Source: Oscillospiraceae bacterium
GTDB taxonomy: Bacteria > Bacillota > Clostridia > Oscillospirales > Ruminococcaceae
Assembly: GCA_022793675.1 (NCBI GenBank)
Contig: JAAWDH010000009.1
Span: 1 to 50,736 of the forward strand
Direction: 5' to 3'
Length of the DNA stretch: 50,736 nt
Below, piece after piece: positions 25,705 through 33,914 of this stretch. The position numbers were made by a program, and so were the translations under genes. The notes under the pieces are model-generated. The model was not told where the DNA came from. It did not search any database and saw only the letters and a list, made by a program, of their open reading frames with translations. The first letter of the stretch is position 1, and each line of letters opens with the position of its first letter.

Positions 25705-26414
25705 GCCAAAACCCCAAAGGCGGCCGCATAGGGCGGCGCAGCGCGCCCTATGGCCGGCGGGGGAAGAGGCCCCGTCCGTCTGCCGGCGGCAGGCCGGAAA
25801 AGGCGGATAAGCCGTTTGCCGCCCCGCCGCCAAACGATATACGGCTGGTCAAAAAGGGACTCCGCGAAGGCTTTAAAGCCGCAAGGCGGGCTATGGTCCC
25901 TGATGAACAGCAGAAGAAAGACCGCCGGATCCTTGAGAGAGTCTGCCAGCTGCCGGAATACCGTCAAGCAGCGCTTGTTTTGACCTATGTTTCTACGGCG
26001 ATTGAGGTAGACACCCGCGCGCTGATTGAGCGGGCGCTGGCAGAGGGGAAACAGGTGGCGGTGCCGCGCTGTACTCCGGGGAAGATAGATATGAAGTTTT
26101 ACTTGATTAGGGGGCTTTCAGAGCTGTCGCCGGGGGCTTTTGGGGTGCTGGAACCCAATCCGGAAAAAAGCCGGGAGCTGAAAAACTTTAAACAGTCGCT
26201 GTGTATCCTGCCAGGGCTGGGGTTTGACCTTGCAGGCTATCGGCTGGGATATGGCAAAGGCTACTACGACCGTTTCCTGGCCCGTTATTCCGGAAAAAGG
26301 GTCGGGGTCTGTTATAACAGCTGCGTGCGGGCGCTGCTGCCCCACGGAAGGTATGATAAGAGCGCTGATGTGCTGGTAACCGAAAAGTTTGTCAAGCGGT
26401 TCCAGGCCGGCTGA
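25692..26414 (+). CDS. 5-formyltetrahydrofolate cyclo-ligase with a basic N-terminal extension
   Basis: 240 residues against a usual 180-195. The enzyme core starts near residue 50 ('LVKKGLREGFKAARRAMVPD') and has 'VAVPRCTPGKIDMKFYLIRG', 'CILPGLGFDLAGYRLGYGKG' and YYDRFL. It makes 5,10-methenyl-THF from 5-formyl-THF with ATP. The first ~50 residues are Arg/Pro/Gly-rich and likely disordered. The start is supported by GGGAGAG six bases before the ATG and by overlap with the DJ-1 gene; no better internal start exists. Folate supply fits with dTMP genes earlier in the operon. Confidence 0.88.
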   Translation: MAVVGQNPKGGRIGRRSAPYGRRGKRPRPSAGGRPEKADKPFAAPPPNDIRLVKKGLREGFKAARRAMVPDEQQKKDRRILERVCQLPEYRQAALVLTYVSTAIEVDTRALIERALAEGKQVAVPRCTPGKIDMKFYLIRGLSELSPGAFGVLEPNPEKSRELKNFKQSLCILPGLGFDLAGYRLGYGKGYYDRFLARYSGKRVGVCYNSCVRALLPHGRYDKSADVLVTEKFVKRFQAG

Positions 26415-26436
26415 CATTTTGCGGCCGGCTGTGTCC

Positions 26437-26522
26437 GACGCAGTAGGATGCAACCTGTGAGGTAATAGGTACCCTAGCGAGTAAAAGTCTTTGCGGAGCT
26501 TTCTTCAGAAAGCGACCCGCAT
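26437..26522 (+). repeat. Dispersed intergenic repeat, copy F (reversed relative to flanking genes)
   Basis: GACGCAGTAGG, GGTACCCTAGCGAGTAAAAG and hairpin GCTTTCTTCAGAAAGC are well preserved; the segment between the first two blocks differs from other copies. Unlike most copies, its hairpin end points at a gene start (mltG, 70 bases away), not a gene stop. Confidence 0.85.
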
Positions 26523-26591
26523 CTTCTGCGCATCCGCAAATCCGGGTGCGCGAATTGGTCCAGGCTTTGCCTGGTGAAAGGAAGTGAAGAG

Positions 26592-27815
26592 ATGGATCAG
26601 CAAGGATATAAGCGCCAGCCCGATCCCGCCGGGGAAGAGGCGTCGGGCGACACCCTTTCCTTTGACAGTCAGGAAACCCTGGATCCGCAGGAAACGGGGC
26701 CTACCCCCCGCAAACATCGGCAGTCTTCGGCAAAAGGCCGCCGCAGGCGGATCCCGCAGCGGATCTACCGCAGAGGGAGGCTCGCGGCTTTCTTTTACGT
26801 CGCCGGGTCGTTGGCGGTGTGCGTACTGCTGGCGGGCTTTTTCCTCAGCGCCTTTAACGATGTGCTGGCGTTTAATAAGCCCAACCAGGCAGTTGAAGTC
26901 ACGATTACCTCTAAGGATACTCCGGAGGATGTGGCGGCCCAGCTGAAGGAAAAGGGGTTGATCCGGTATGAGACGCTGTTCAATTACATTTACGATTTTG
27001 AAAAGGTTGGCAGCTATCAGATTGGCAAGCATGTGCTCAACACCAATATGGGCTATACGACGATGATGAAGGCTATGGAAAAGCAGGCTGAACAACGGGA
27101 GACCGTTATGGTCACCATTCCCGAGGGCCTGCCGATGTGGCGGGTAGCCGAGATTTTGGAAGAGAACGGGGTCTGCGATGCCGAAGAGTTTGTCGAGCGG
27201 GCCAACAATACCAATTTTGGCTTTGATTTTGAGGATGAGATCCCCCAAAGCAGCAAAATTTTCTACCCGCTTGAAGGGTATCTGTTCCCTGATACCTATG
27301 AGTTCTACAAAAACGACGCGCCGCTGAACGTGATCCGGCGGATGCTCCAGAACTTCGACAACAAGATTACTCCCAGCGTCAGGAACTTGATGAAGCAGAA
27401 GGGGCTGTCCCTCCACGAGACTATCACCCTGGCTTCAATCGTCCAGGCGGAGGCTTCCGGCGAGGAAATGAATCGGGTGTCGTCGGTCTACCATAACCGG
27501 CTTGACGATTCGCAGCTTTTCCCGCTGCTGCAGGCCGACCCGACCAGGGATTATGCCAACGAGCAGATCCTGACCCATATCGGCGACCGCGACCGCCGGG
27601 TGGCGGATTATTACAACACCTATACCACCGCTGGGCTGCCGCCGGGCGCTATTAACAATCCGGGGATGGCTGCCATTATGGCAGCGCTGCAGCCGGAAGA
27701 TACCCCTTATTATTATTTCTGCACCGATTCCCGCACCAAGGAGTTCTACTACGCCGAGACGCTTGAGGAGCATAACCGCAACGTTCAAAAGGCCGGGCTG
27801 CGGGGCTGGCAGTAA
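26592..27815 (+). CDS. mltG: Endolytic murein transglycosylase MltG
   Basis: 407 residues. A basic, disordered N-terminus (about 1-65), one membrane helix ('LAAFFYVAGSLAVCVLLAGF', about 66-95), then the extracellular YceG domain with a LysM-like part and the catalytic-Glu region 'LASIVQAEASGEEMNRVSSV', 'LQADPTRDY' and 'TTAGLPPGAINNPGMAAIMA'. It cuts nascent peptidoglycan strands and limits their length. ATG chosen because AAAGGAAG lies at good spacing. U32 peptidase follows by ten bases. Confidence 0.93.
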   Translation: MDQQGYKRQPDPAGEEASGDTLSFDSQETLDPQETGPTPRKHRQSSAKGRRRRIPQRIYRRGRLAAFFYVAGSLAVCVLLAGFFLSAFNDVLAFNKPNQAVEVTITSKDTPEDVAAQLKEKGLIRYETLFNYIYDFEKVGSYQIGKHVLNTNMGYTTMMKAMEKQAEQRETVMVTIPEGLPMWRVAEILEENGVCDAEEFVERANNTNFGFDFEDEIPQSSKIFYPLEGYLFPDTYEFYKNDAPLNVIRRMLQNFDNKITPSVRNLMKQKGLSLHETITLASIVQAEASGEEMNRVSSVYHNRLDDSQLFPLLQADPTRDYANEQILTHIGDRDRRVADYYNTYTTAGLPPGAINNPGMAAIMAALQPEDTPYYYFCTDSRTKEFYYAETLEEHNRNVQKAGLRGWQ

Positions 27816-27825
27816 GGAGCGGCAG

Positions 27826-29076
27826 ATGGATTTGCTTAGGAAAATGCCGGAGCTTTTAGCGCCGGCGGGGGATTTTGAGCGGCTGGAGGCGGCGGTGCGC
27901 TTTGGGGCGGACGCTGTCTACCTGGGCAGCACGGAATACGGGATGCGGGCGGCATCGGCGAATTTCGGCCTGCCCGAACTGGAAAGGGCTGCGGATTATG
28001 CCCATCGCCATGGGGCACGGCTTTACCTCACCTGCAATACCCTGCCGCGCAACGAAGAGATGGACCGGCTGGGGGAATTTGTCAGGGAGGCTGGAAAAAC
28101 CGGCGTGGATGCTTTTATCGTTTCAGATATCGGGGTGATGGCGCTGATTAAGGAGATGCTCCCCGATGCTGAGCTGCATATTTCTACCCAGACAGGCGTT
28201 GTCAACTACCGCACAGCTTCCGAATTTTATAAGATGGGGGCGAAGCGGGTGGTGCTGGCAAGGGAGCTTTCGCTGGACGAAATCAAAGCGCTGCGGGACA
28301 AGACGCCGCCAGAGCTGGAAATCGAGACTTTTGTCCATGGGGCGATGTGTATGTCCTTTTCCGGACGCTGCGTCATCTCCAATTACCTGACTGGCCGGGA
28401 CGCCAACCGTGGCCAATGCGCCCAGCCCTGCCGCTGGTCCTACCATCTGATGGAGGAAAAACGGCCTGGGGAATTTTTCCCAGTGTTCGAGGATGAAGCG
28501 GGCAGCTACATCTTAAACGCTAAAGATCTTTGTATGCTGGAGTATATTAAAGAGCTTGTCGGGGCTGGCATCAGCTCCTTCAAAATCGAGGGGCGGGCCA
28601 AGTCTTCCTACTATGTTTCAGTGGTGGTCAACGCTTACCGGATGGCGATGGATGGCTATGCCGCCGCGCCGGAAGGCTGGACGCTGCCGTCCTGGCTGAT
28701 GGATGAGGTCAAAAAGGTCAGCCATCGCGATTATTCGACAGGGTTTTATTTCGGCCGGCCGGAATCCGGGCAGCGCTGCGCAGACGGCGGCTATGTCCGC
28801 ACCTGCGATATTGCCGCCGTGGTGGAAGACTGCCGGGATGGGCGGATTTTCTGCCGCCAAAAGAATAAGTTTGAGGAAGGGGTTATGCTTTCCCTGTTGG
28901 AGCCGGGCAAACGGCCGCAGGAAATAGCCGCCTTTGGCCTGCGGGACGAAAACGGGGAGCCAATTAAAGATACCCGCCACCCTGCAATGGCCTTTTCGAT
29001 AGCCGCGCCGGAAGGGGTCTGCCCTGTGCCGGGGAGCATTCTGCGCCGGGAAATCCTTCCCAGCGATGAAAATTAA
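27826..29076 (+). CDS. U32 family peptidase / tRNA-hydroxylation-type protein
   Basis: 416 residues. 'MPELLAPAGDFERLEAAVRF', 'GADAVYLG', 'NTLPRNEEMDRL', 'HISTQTGVVNYRTASEFYKM', and the signature 'FVHGAMCMSFSGRCVISNYL' with 'NRGQCAQPCRW' (Fe-S-type cysteines). Long called collagenase-like; relatives TrhP/RlhA modify RNA bases by hydroxylation, so a tRNA 5-hydroxyuridine role is likely. Between mltG and a membrane protein in one operon; AAGGAG precedes the ATG. Confidence 0.9.
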   Translation: MDLLRKMPELLAPAGDFERLEAAVRFGADAVYLGSTEYGMRAASANFGLPELERAADYAHRHGARLYLTCNTLPRNEEMDRLGEFVREAGKTGVDAFIVSDIGVMALIKEMLPDAELHISTQTGVVNYRTASEFYKMGAKRVVLARELSLDEIKALRDKTPPELEIETFVHGAMCMSFSGRCVISNYLTGRDANRGQCAQPCRWSYHLMEEKRPGEFFPVFEDEAGSYILNAKDLCMLEYIKELVGAGISSFKIEGRAKSSYYVSVVVNAYRMAMDGYAAAPEGWTLPSWLMDEVKKVSHRDYSTGFYFGRPESGQRCADGGYVRTCDIAAVVEDCRDGRIFCRQKNKFEEGVMLSLLEPGKRPQEIAAFGLRDENGEPIKDTRHPAMAFSIAAPEGVCPVPGSILRREILPSDEN

Positions 29077-29092
29077 AAAAGGATGGGAAGTT

Positions 29093-29764
29093 ATGGAACA
29101 GAACACCCAGCAAAAACAGCGGATAAACCTGCATAACAGCGTCAAGGAGCTTTCCTTCCAGCTGTGGAAGACGCTCCTTTTATGCACGCTGATCTGCGTA
29201 GTGGTTGTGATTTCTTTAAGCGGGGTTATGGTGAACGGCCTTTGGGGGCCGCTGCTGACCGAGACGATTTGCCTGCTGCTTACGGGGTTGACGCTGTATA
29301 CCCAGATGTGGGGGGCAGGCGACCGGGACGCCAATTTTATCCAGTTTGGCCGCATAGAAAGGGATCCGCTGAAGGGCCTCAAGATTGGGCTGATTGTGAT
29401 TATCCCCAGCCTTTTGCTGAATATCCCGCTGGCGCTGTCGATGGTTGAGCTGATCCCGATAGACCTTTTGCCTTTTTATCGGATTTTGCAGGCCCCGGTC
29501 TGGCCGCTGATTAACCTGATCCACCCCCACGGCGCGGTGGCCCATGAGGCAACGGCGGCTATTGAGGAGCTGAACATAACGGCGATGCCGGCTACGCCTG
29601 GTTTAGGCTGGGGGCAGTTTGCGCTGCTGTGGCTGCTGCCGTTTATTTACACTTTTTTTGTGGTGGCAGGCTACGAGTTGGGGATCCGGCGGATTGAGCT
29701 GGGCTTCAAGCTGATGTATGAGGACAAGAAGAAAAAGAACGCCAGGGAGACGGGACGGAAGTGA
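29093..29764 (+). CDS. Four-helix membrane protein of unknown function
   Basis: 223 residues from the ATG after GGATGGGAAG (an upstream in-frame ATG overlaps the U32 gene by 11 bases). Four hydrophobic segments are visible near residues 25-50, 55-75, 105-125 and 180-200, with a basic, charged tail (KKKKNARETGRK). No known motif. Likely third gene of the mltG operon. Repeat copy G starts four bases after its stop. Confidence 0.65.
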   Translation: MEQNTQQKQRINLHNSVKELSFQLWKTLLLCTLICVVVVISLSGVMVNGLWGPLLTETICLLLTGLTLYTQMWGAGDRDANFIQFGRIERDPLKGLKIGLIVIIPSLLLNIPLALSMVELIPIDLLPFYRILQAPVWPLINLIHPHGAVAHEATAAIEELNITAMPATPGLGWGQFALLWLLPFIYTFFVVAGYELGIRRIELGFKLMYEDKKKKNARETGRK

Positions 29765-29767
29765 CGG

Positions 29768-29857
29768 GAGTACGGGTCGCTTTCTGAAGAAAGCTCCGCA
29801 AAGACTTTTATTCGCTAGGGTACACGTCTGCACAGCCGTTAGCCCTTACTGCGTCGA
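29768..29857 (-). repeat. Dispersed intergenic repeat, copy G
   Basis: On the plus strand GTACGGGTCGC, hairpin GCTTTCTGAAGAAAGC, then CCGCAAAGACTTTTATTCGC, TAGGGTACACGTCTGCACAG and CTTACTGCGTCGAT. Nearly intact and directly after a gene's stop codon, in the shared orientation. Confidence 0.9.
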
Positions 29858-29948
29858 TAACGGTTGCTGGCCGGCTGCGGCGGAAACGTCATAGGTATCT
29901 TTTTTAGCTCCTGCGCATATGCTTTTTAGCAGATAAGGGGGGAGCAGC

Positions 29949-30704
29949 ATGAAAAAGATGGCAAAACAGGGAAAGACGCTGGCGGCAGTATCGGGGATTT
30001 TGCTGTTTGTGGCGCTGTTTTTCTTTGCGGCGGGGCAGGTGCGCACCCGGATGACGCTGGCAGGCGGAAACGCTGATAGGCCGCAAAGCCCTACTGTAAT
30101 CATCGACCCTGGCCACGGCGGCATGGATGGCGGGGCGCTGGGGGCCGGCGGTACGGTGGAAAAGGATATCAACCTGGCAATTTCGTTGCAGCTGCGGGAT
30201 TTTCTGACGGTAGCGGGCTATCGGGTAGTCATGACCCGCGACAGCGACATTTCGATTTATGACGAGGGGACAGAGGGTGTACGGGCGCAGAAACGCTCGG
30301 ATATGCACAATCGGCTGAAGATTATGGAATCGGTTCCTGGGGCGGTTGTTGTCTCTATTCATCAGAACCAGTTTGAGAAGCCGCAATACAGCGGTGCGCA
30401 GATGTTTTATGGGAAAAAGGATGAGCAGAGCAAAATGTTGGCGGAAAATCTGCAGGCGGCTTTCCGCCGGCTGCAGCCGGACAATAAGCGCGAGGTAAAG
30501 CCAGCCGGCAAGGAGCTTTACCTGCTTTGGGAGTGCGAGAACCCGATTGTGCTGGTTGAGTGCGGTTTCATCTCTAATCCGGAGGAGTGCGAGAACCTTT
30601 GCACTCCCGACTATCAGCGCCAGGCGGCTTTTACGGTGCTGGCAGGGCTGTTGGAAGCGTCAAACGGCGCAGGCCAGGCCGGAGGTGAGGGCGGCGGCGC
30701 ATAA
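29949..30704 (+). CDS. cwlD: N-acetylmuramoyl-L-alanine amidase, CwlD-like
   Basis: 251 residues. An N-terminal membrane/signal helix ('LAAVSGILLFVALFFFAAGQ') is followed by an Amidase_3 domain: 'VIIDPGHGGMDGGALG' (zinc His), the zinc Glu in 'GGTVEKDINLAI', 'VVSIHQNQF' (zinc His) and the catalytic Glu in 'PIVLVECGFISNPEE'. CwlD makes muramic-delta-lactam in the spore cortex, which suggests a spore-forming lineage, but vegetative amidases look alike. AAGGGGGGAGC precedes the ATG. RadA follows 24 bases later. Confidence 0.88.
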   Translation: MKKMAKQGKTLAAVSGILLFVALFFFAAGQVRTRMTLAGGNADRPQSPTVIIDPGHGGMDGGALGAGGTVEKDINLAISLQLRDFLTVAGYRVVMTRDSDISIYDEGTEGVRAQKRSDMHNRLKIMESVPGAVVVSIHQNQFEKPQYSGAQMFYGKKDEQSKMLAENLQAAFRRLQPDNKREVKPAGKELYLLWECENPIVLVECGFISNPEECENLCTPDYQRQAAFTVLAGLLEASNGAGQAGGEGGGA

Positions 30705-30728
30705 TTTTGAAGAAAGGCGGCGACCCTG

Positions 30729-32090
30729 TTGGCCAAAGCAAAGGATGTGTACCTGTGCAGCGAATGCGGGTATGAAACGGTAAAATGGCTGGGGAAATGC
30801 CCTTCCTGCGGCAGTTGGAACAGCTTTTCGCTGGTGACGCCAATTGCTTCGCCGGCAGGGCGGGGCAGCGGCCGGGCTGCGCCGGTCTCGCCCATCAGCG
30901 GCATTGCCGCCGAAGAGGATATCCGTTATTATACCGGGCTGTCAGAGCTGGATAGGGTACTGGGGGGCGGGCTGGTCAAGGGGTCGCTGGTGCTTTTGGG
31001 GGGAGACCCGGGGATTGGCAAGTCGACGCTGCTTTTGCAGATCTGTCAGTCGCTGGGAGAAAGCTTGAAGGTGCTGTATGTTTCCGGGGAGGAGTCGTCC
31101 AAGCAGCTGAAGCTGCGGGCGGAACGGCTTGAGGTGGATTCAGAACGGCTCTTTGTGCTCTGCTGCGGGGATATGGATACGGTGCTGGCGACCATCCGGG
31201 CAGAGCGCCCTGCAGTGGTGGTCATCGACTCCATCCAAACGATGGTGCTGTCGTCGGCAGGTTCGTCAGCGGGCAGCGTTACCCAAGTGCGGGAATGCGC
31301 TAACGCTCTGCTGGCGGTTGCCAAGGAAAATGATATTTCGATTATCCTTGTCGGCCATGTGACCAAAGAGGGGAACCTTGCGGGGCCGCGGATTTTAGAG
31401 CATATGGTGGACGCGGTGTTCCAGTTTGAGGGGGAGCAGCACCATAGCTACCGGCTGCTGCGGGCGGTTAAGAACCGTTATGGCGCGACCAATGAGATTG
31501 CGGTGTTTGAGATGCAGGACAAGGGGCTGAAGCAGGTTGCCAACCCGTCGGCGATGCTGCTTTCGGAGCGGCCGGAAGGCGTTTCGGGCAGCTGCGTGGT
31601 CTGTGTGCTGGAGGGCAGCCGGCCGATTCTCGCCGAGGTGCAGGCCCTGATTACCCGGTCAGGTTTTGCCTCGCCGCGGCGGATGGCGACAGGGTTTGAC
31701 TATAACCGGATGAGCTTACTGTTGGCGGTGCTGGAAAAGCGGGCGGGCTATACTTTTGCTAACTTAGATGCTTATGTCAATGTTGTCGGCGGACTGCGGC
31801 TGGACGAGCCTGCGTCCGACCTGCCGATTGCGCTGGCGTTGGTGTCGGGGCTGCGGGACAAGCCCATCCCGGCGGGGATGCTGGCGATTGGCGAGATTGG
31901 GCTGGGGGGCGAGATCCGCAGCGTCATCCGCATTGAAGACCGTATCCGTGAAGCGGAGCGGTTGGGGTTCACCCGTTGTCTGGTGCCGCAGTCGTCGCTG
32001 ACGGGGCTGGAGCTGAAGCGCTTTAAAATTAAAGTCGTCGGCGTCCGGGATATTGTCGAAGCGCTGCGCTCTATCGCTGACAACAGCTGA
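30729..32090 (+). CDS. radA: DNA repair protein RadA (Sms)
   Basis: 453 residues from a TTG start. Four-cysteine zinc finger ('CSECGYETVKWLGKCPSCG') at about 11-29, RecA-like ATPase with Walker A 'GGDPGIGKSTLLLQ', the RadA-specific 'KNRYGATNEI', and a C-terminal Lon-like domain ('GGLRLDEPASDLPIALALVS', 'AIGEIGLGGEIRSV'). It drives branch migration in recombination. Ribosome site AAAGG is rather distant (about 12 bases), so translation may be modest. Confidence 0.95.
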   Translation: MAKAKDVYLCSECGYETVKWLGKCPSCGSWNSFSLVTPIASPAGRGSGRAAPVSPISGIAAEEDIRYYTGLSELDRVLGGGLVKGSLVLLGGDPGIGKSTLLLQICQSLGESLKVLYVSGEESSKQLKLRAERLEVDSERLFVLCCGDMDTVLATIRAERPAVVVIDSIQTMVLSSAGSSAGSVTQVRECANALLAVAKENDISIILVGHVTKEGNLAGPRILEHMVDAVFQFEGEQHHSYRLLRAVKNRYGATNEIAVFEMQDKGLKQVANPSAMLLSERPEGVSGSCVVCVLEGSRPILAEVQALITRSGFASPRRMATGFDYNRMSLLLAVLEKRAGYTFANLDAYVNVVGGLRLDEPASDLPIALALVSGLRDKPIPAGMLAIGEIGLGGEIRSVIRIEDRIREAERLGFTRCLVPQSSLTGLELKRFKIKVVGVRDIVEALRSIADNS

Positions 32091-32103
32091 AAAGGGGTTT
32101 TAC

Positions 32104-32250
32104 ATGGAGATTATCGCGTTGAACCAGCATAACTTTTCCGATATCCATAAAGCTAACCAGCCCTTTGACAGAACCGGTACTGGCCGACGGCGTTTGGCGC
32201 TTTTGACAATCAGGATGAAATGGCGGTCTTCTGGTATCTGCTGTCTTAGC
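32104..32250 (+). pseudogene. Broken start of a GNAT-type acetyltransferase
   Basis: After AAAAGGGG an ATG opens 'MEIIALNQHNFSDIHKANQP', which resembles the N-terminus of a small GNAT family. About 25 codons in, a related reading (VLADGVWRF then stop) continues in another frame, and a further piece (MAVFWYLLS) in a third. It reads as a short, decayed remnant between radA and a Nudix gene. Confidence 0.35.
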
Positions 32251-32327
32251 AGATAGGCCCGACTGCCGATTTGAAATCGCCCGGCTTTTTTATGACGGGC
32301 TTTACAGGTACAGAAAAGAAGGTTCGT

Positions 32328-32801
32328 ATGGACATCACATTCAAACTCGCCGAGGGGCATTTTAACTATCGCGTTGCTGGGATTTTTATCCACGACGGCA
32401 AGGTACTGGTCATGAAGGACGGCCGTTCTCCTTATTACTACCTGCCCGGTGGGCGGATAAACCTGCACGAGCCAAGCGGCGAGGCGGTGCTGCGGGAGGT
32501 TTCGGAGGAACTGCACGCAAAAACTTCGGTGGAACGGCTTTGTTACATTGTCGAAAGCTTTTTTATTGAGGAGGTTTCCCAGGAGAAGTTTCATGAGGTG
32601 GCCTTTTATTACCTGCTTTCCGTTCCAGACAGCCTGATTGCCGAGGGGGATGAATTTACCCGGACAGAGGGGAAGAAAACCCATCGGTTTTATTGGAAGG
32701 CGATTTCCGAGCTGCCAGGGCTTTATTTCCAGCCTGGGTTTCTTAAGGGACGGTTGGATAACCTTCCTGAGCATCCAGAGCATTTGGTGATTTGGGAATA
32801 A
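32328..32801 (+). CDS. Nudix hydrolase
   Basis: 157 residues, ATG after AAGAAGG. A full Nudix box is present: 'GGRINLHEPSGEAVLREVSE' followed by EL. Core strands are VAGIFIHDGKVLVMKDG and FHEVAFYYLLSVPD. It hydrolyses a nucleoside-diphosphate-linked substrate; which one cannot be told. Stands alone with an AT-poor gap of about 120 bases before the KDPG aldolase gene. Confidence 0.88.
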   Translation: MDITFKLAEGHFNYRVAGIFIHDGKVLVMKDGRSPYYYLPGGRINLHEPSGEAVLREVSEELHAKTSVERLCYIVESFFIEEVSQEKFHEVAFYYLLSVPDSLIAEGDEFTRTEGKKTHRFYWKAISELPGLYFQPGFLKGRLDNLPEHPEHLVIWE

Positions 32802-32929
32802 AATCAAGCAGGATAGACATAAACGGCAGTGTTTTTTTGTGAAGCTCTCTAGCTGGCGGATAAGCCGTTTTCGTGGTATCATAAAGAGAGACGCTGTATG
32901 CGAATATATCGCTTGAGAGGACGATTGAC

Positions 32930-33910
32930 ATGGACCCTATTATCAAAAAGCTTGGCGATTTCGGCCTGGTGCCAGTGATTAAGATTGACCGCGCCGAAGA
33001 CGTTGTGCCGTTGGCGAAAGCGCTCTGTGAAGGCGGGCTGCCGGTGGCTGAAGTGACCTTCCGTACGGCGGCCGCCAAAAAGGCTATTGCTGCAATGGCT
33101 AAGGCCTTCCCGCAGATGGTTGTGGGCGCGGGCACGGTATTGAATGCGGGGCAGGTAGACGATGCGCTGGAGGCTGGGGCGCAATTTATCGTTTCGCCGG
33201 GCCTCAACCCCGAAACAGTGCGTTATTGCCAGCAAAAGGGCGTGCCGATCCTGCCCGGCTGCGCGACGCCGTCAGACATGGAACGCGCGATTGCATTGGG
33301 GCTTGAAGTGGTCAAATTCTTCCCGGCAGAGGCTGTCGGGGGATTGGCGGCTATCAAGGCTATGGCTGCGCCCTATGGCAGTTTAAAGTTCATGCCTACC
33401 GGCGGCATCAACAGCAAAAATCTGGCAAGCTATCTGGCTTTTCCGAAAATCCTTGCCTGCGGCGGCAGCTTTATGGTGGATGATAAGCTTGTCAAGGCTG
33501 GGGATTTTGACGGCATCCGGGAGCTGACCCGCAAGGCAGTGCAGGCGATGCTGGGCTATCGCTTTGACCATGTGGGCGTTAACTGTGCCGGCCCCGATGA
33601 GATGGAAAAGGGGGCAAAACGGCTGGAGGCGCTTTTTGGGCTGGGGAAAGAGATCCTGCCTGGCTCTATTTTTTCCGGCTATGGTATTGAGCTTCTGAAA
33701 AATCCTGGCGCGGGGGTACATGGCCATATTGCGATTCATGTCCACAATATCGCGCGGGCGGTGGCTTATCTTAAAGCTGTGGGGGTCGAGCTGCCCAAGG
33801 ACGGCGCGCGGTACGATGAACAAGGGAATTTAACAGCAATGTACTTGGGCGAGGAAGTCTGCGGCTTTGCGCTGCATCTGACCGACCGCGCCCCAGTGGA
33901 GAAAGGATGA
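32930..33910 (+). CDS. KDPG/KHG aldolase fused to a VOC-type domain
   Basis: 326 residues; a plain KDPG aldolase has about 205-215. The aldolase (1-205) has the catalytic Glu in 'VAEVTFRTAAAKKAI' and the Schiff-base Lys in 'GLEVVKFFPAEAVGGLAAIK', plus 'PTGGINSKNLASYL'. The added domain (from about 212) has two glyoxalase/VOC-like units ('FDHVGVNCAGPDEMEKGAKR' and 'HGHIAIHVHNIARAVAYLKA'), role unknown. Cleaves KDPG to pyruvate and glyceraldehyde-3-P, the end of uronate breakdown. An extended -10 (TGGTATCAT, 32874-32882) precedes it. KDG kinase starts five bases after its stop. Confidence 0.92.
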   Translation: MDPIIKKLGDFGLVPVIKIDRAEDVVPLAKALCEGGLPVAEVTFRTAAAKKAIAAMAKAFPQMVVGAGTVLNAGQVDDALEAGAQFIVSPGLNPETVRYCQQKGVPILPGCATPSDMERAIALGLEVVKFFPAEAVGGLAAIKAMAAPYGSLKFMPTGGINSKNLASYLAFPKILACGGSFMVDDKLVKAGDFDGIRELTRKAVQAMLGYRFDHVGVNCAGPDEMEKGAKRLEALFGLGKEILPGSIFSGYGIELLKNPGAGVHGHIAIHVHNIARAVAYLKAVGVELPKDGARYDEQGNLTAMYLGEEVCGFALHLTDRAPVEKG

Positions 33911-33914
33911 GAAT

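Noticed and set aside
24505-25833. A 442-codon frame antisense to the GNAT and DJ-1 genes
   Set aside because: Crosses the boundaries of two well-supported genes and shows no domain; a GC-driven shadow.
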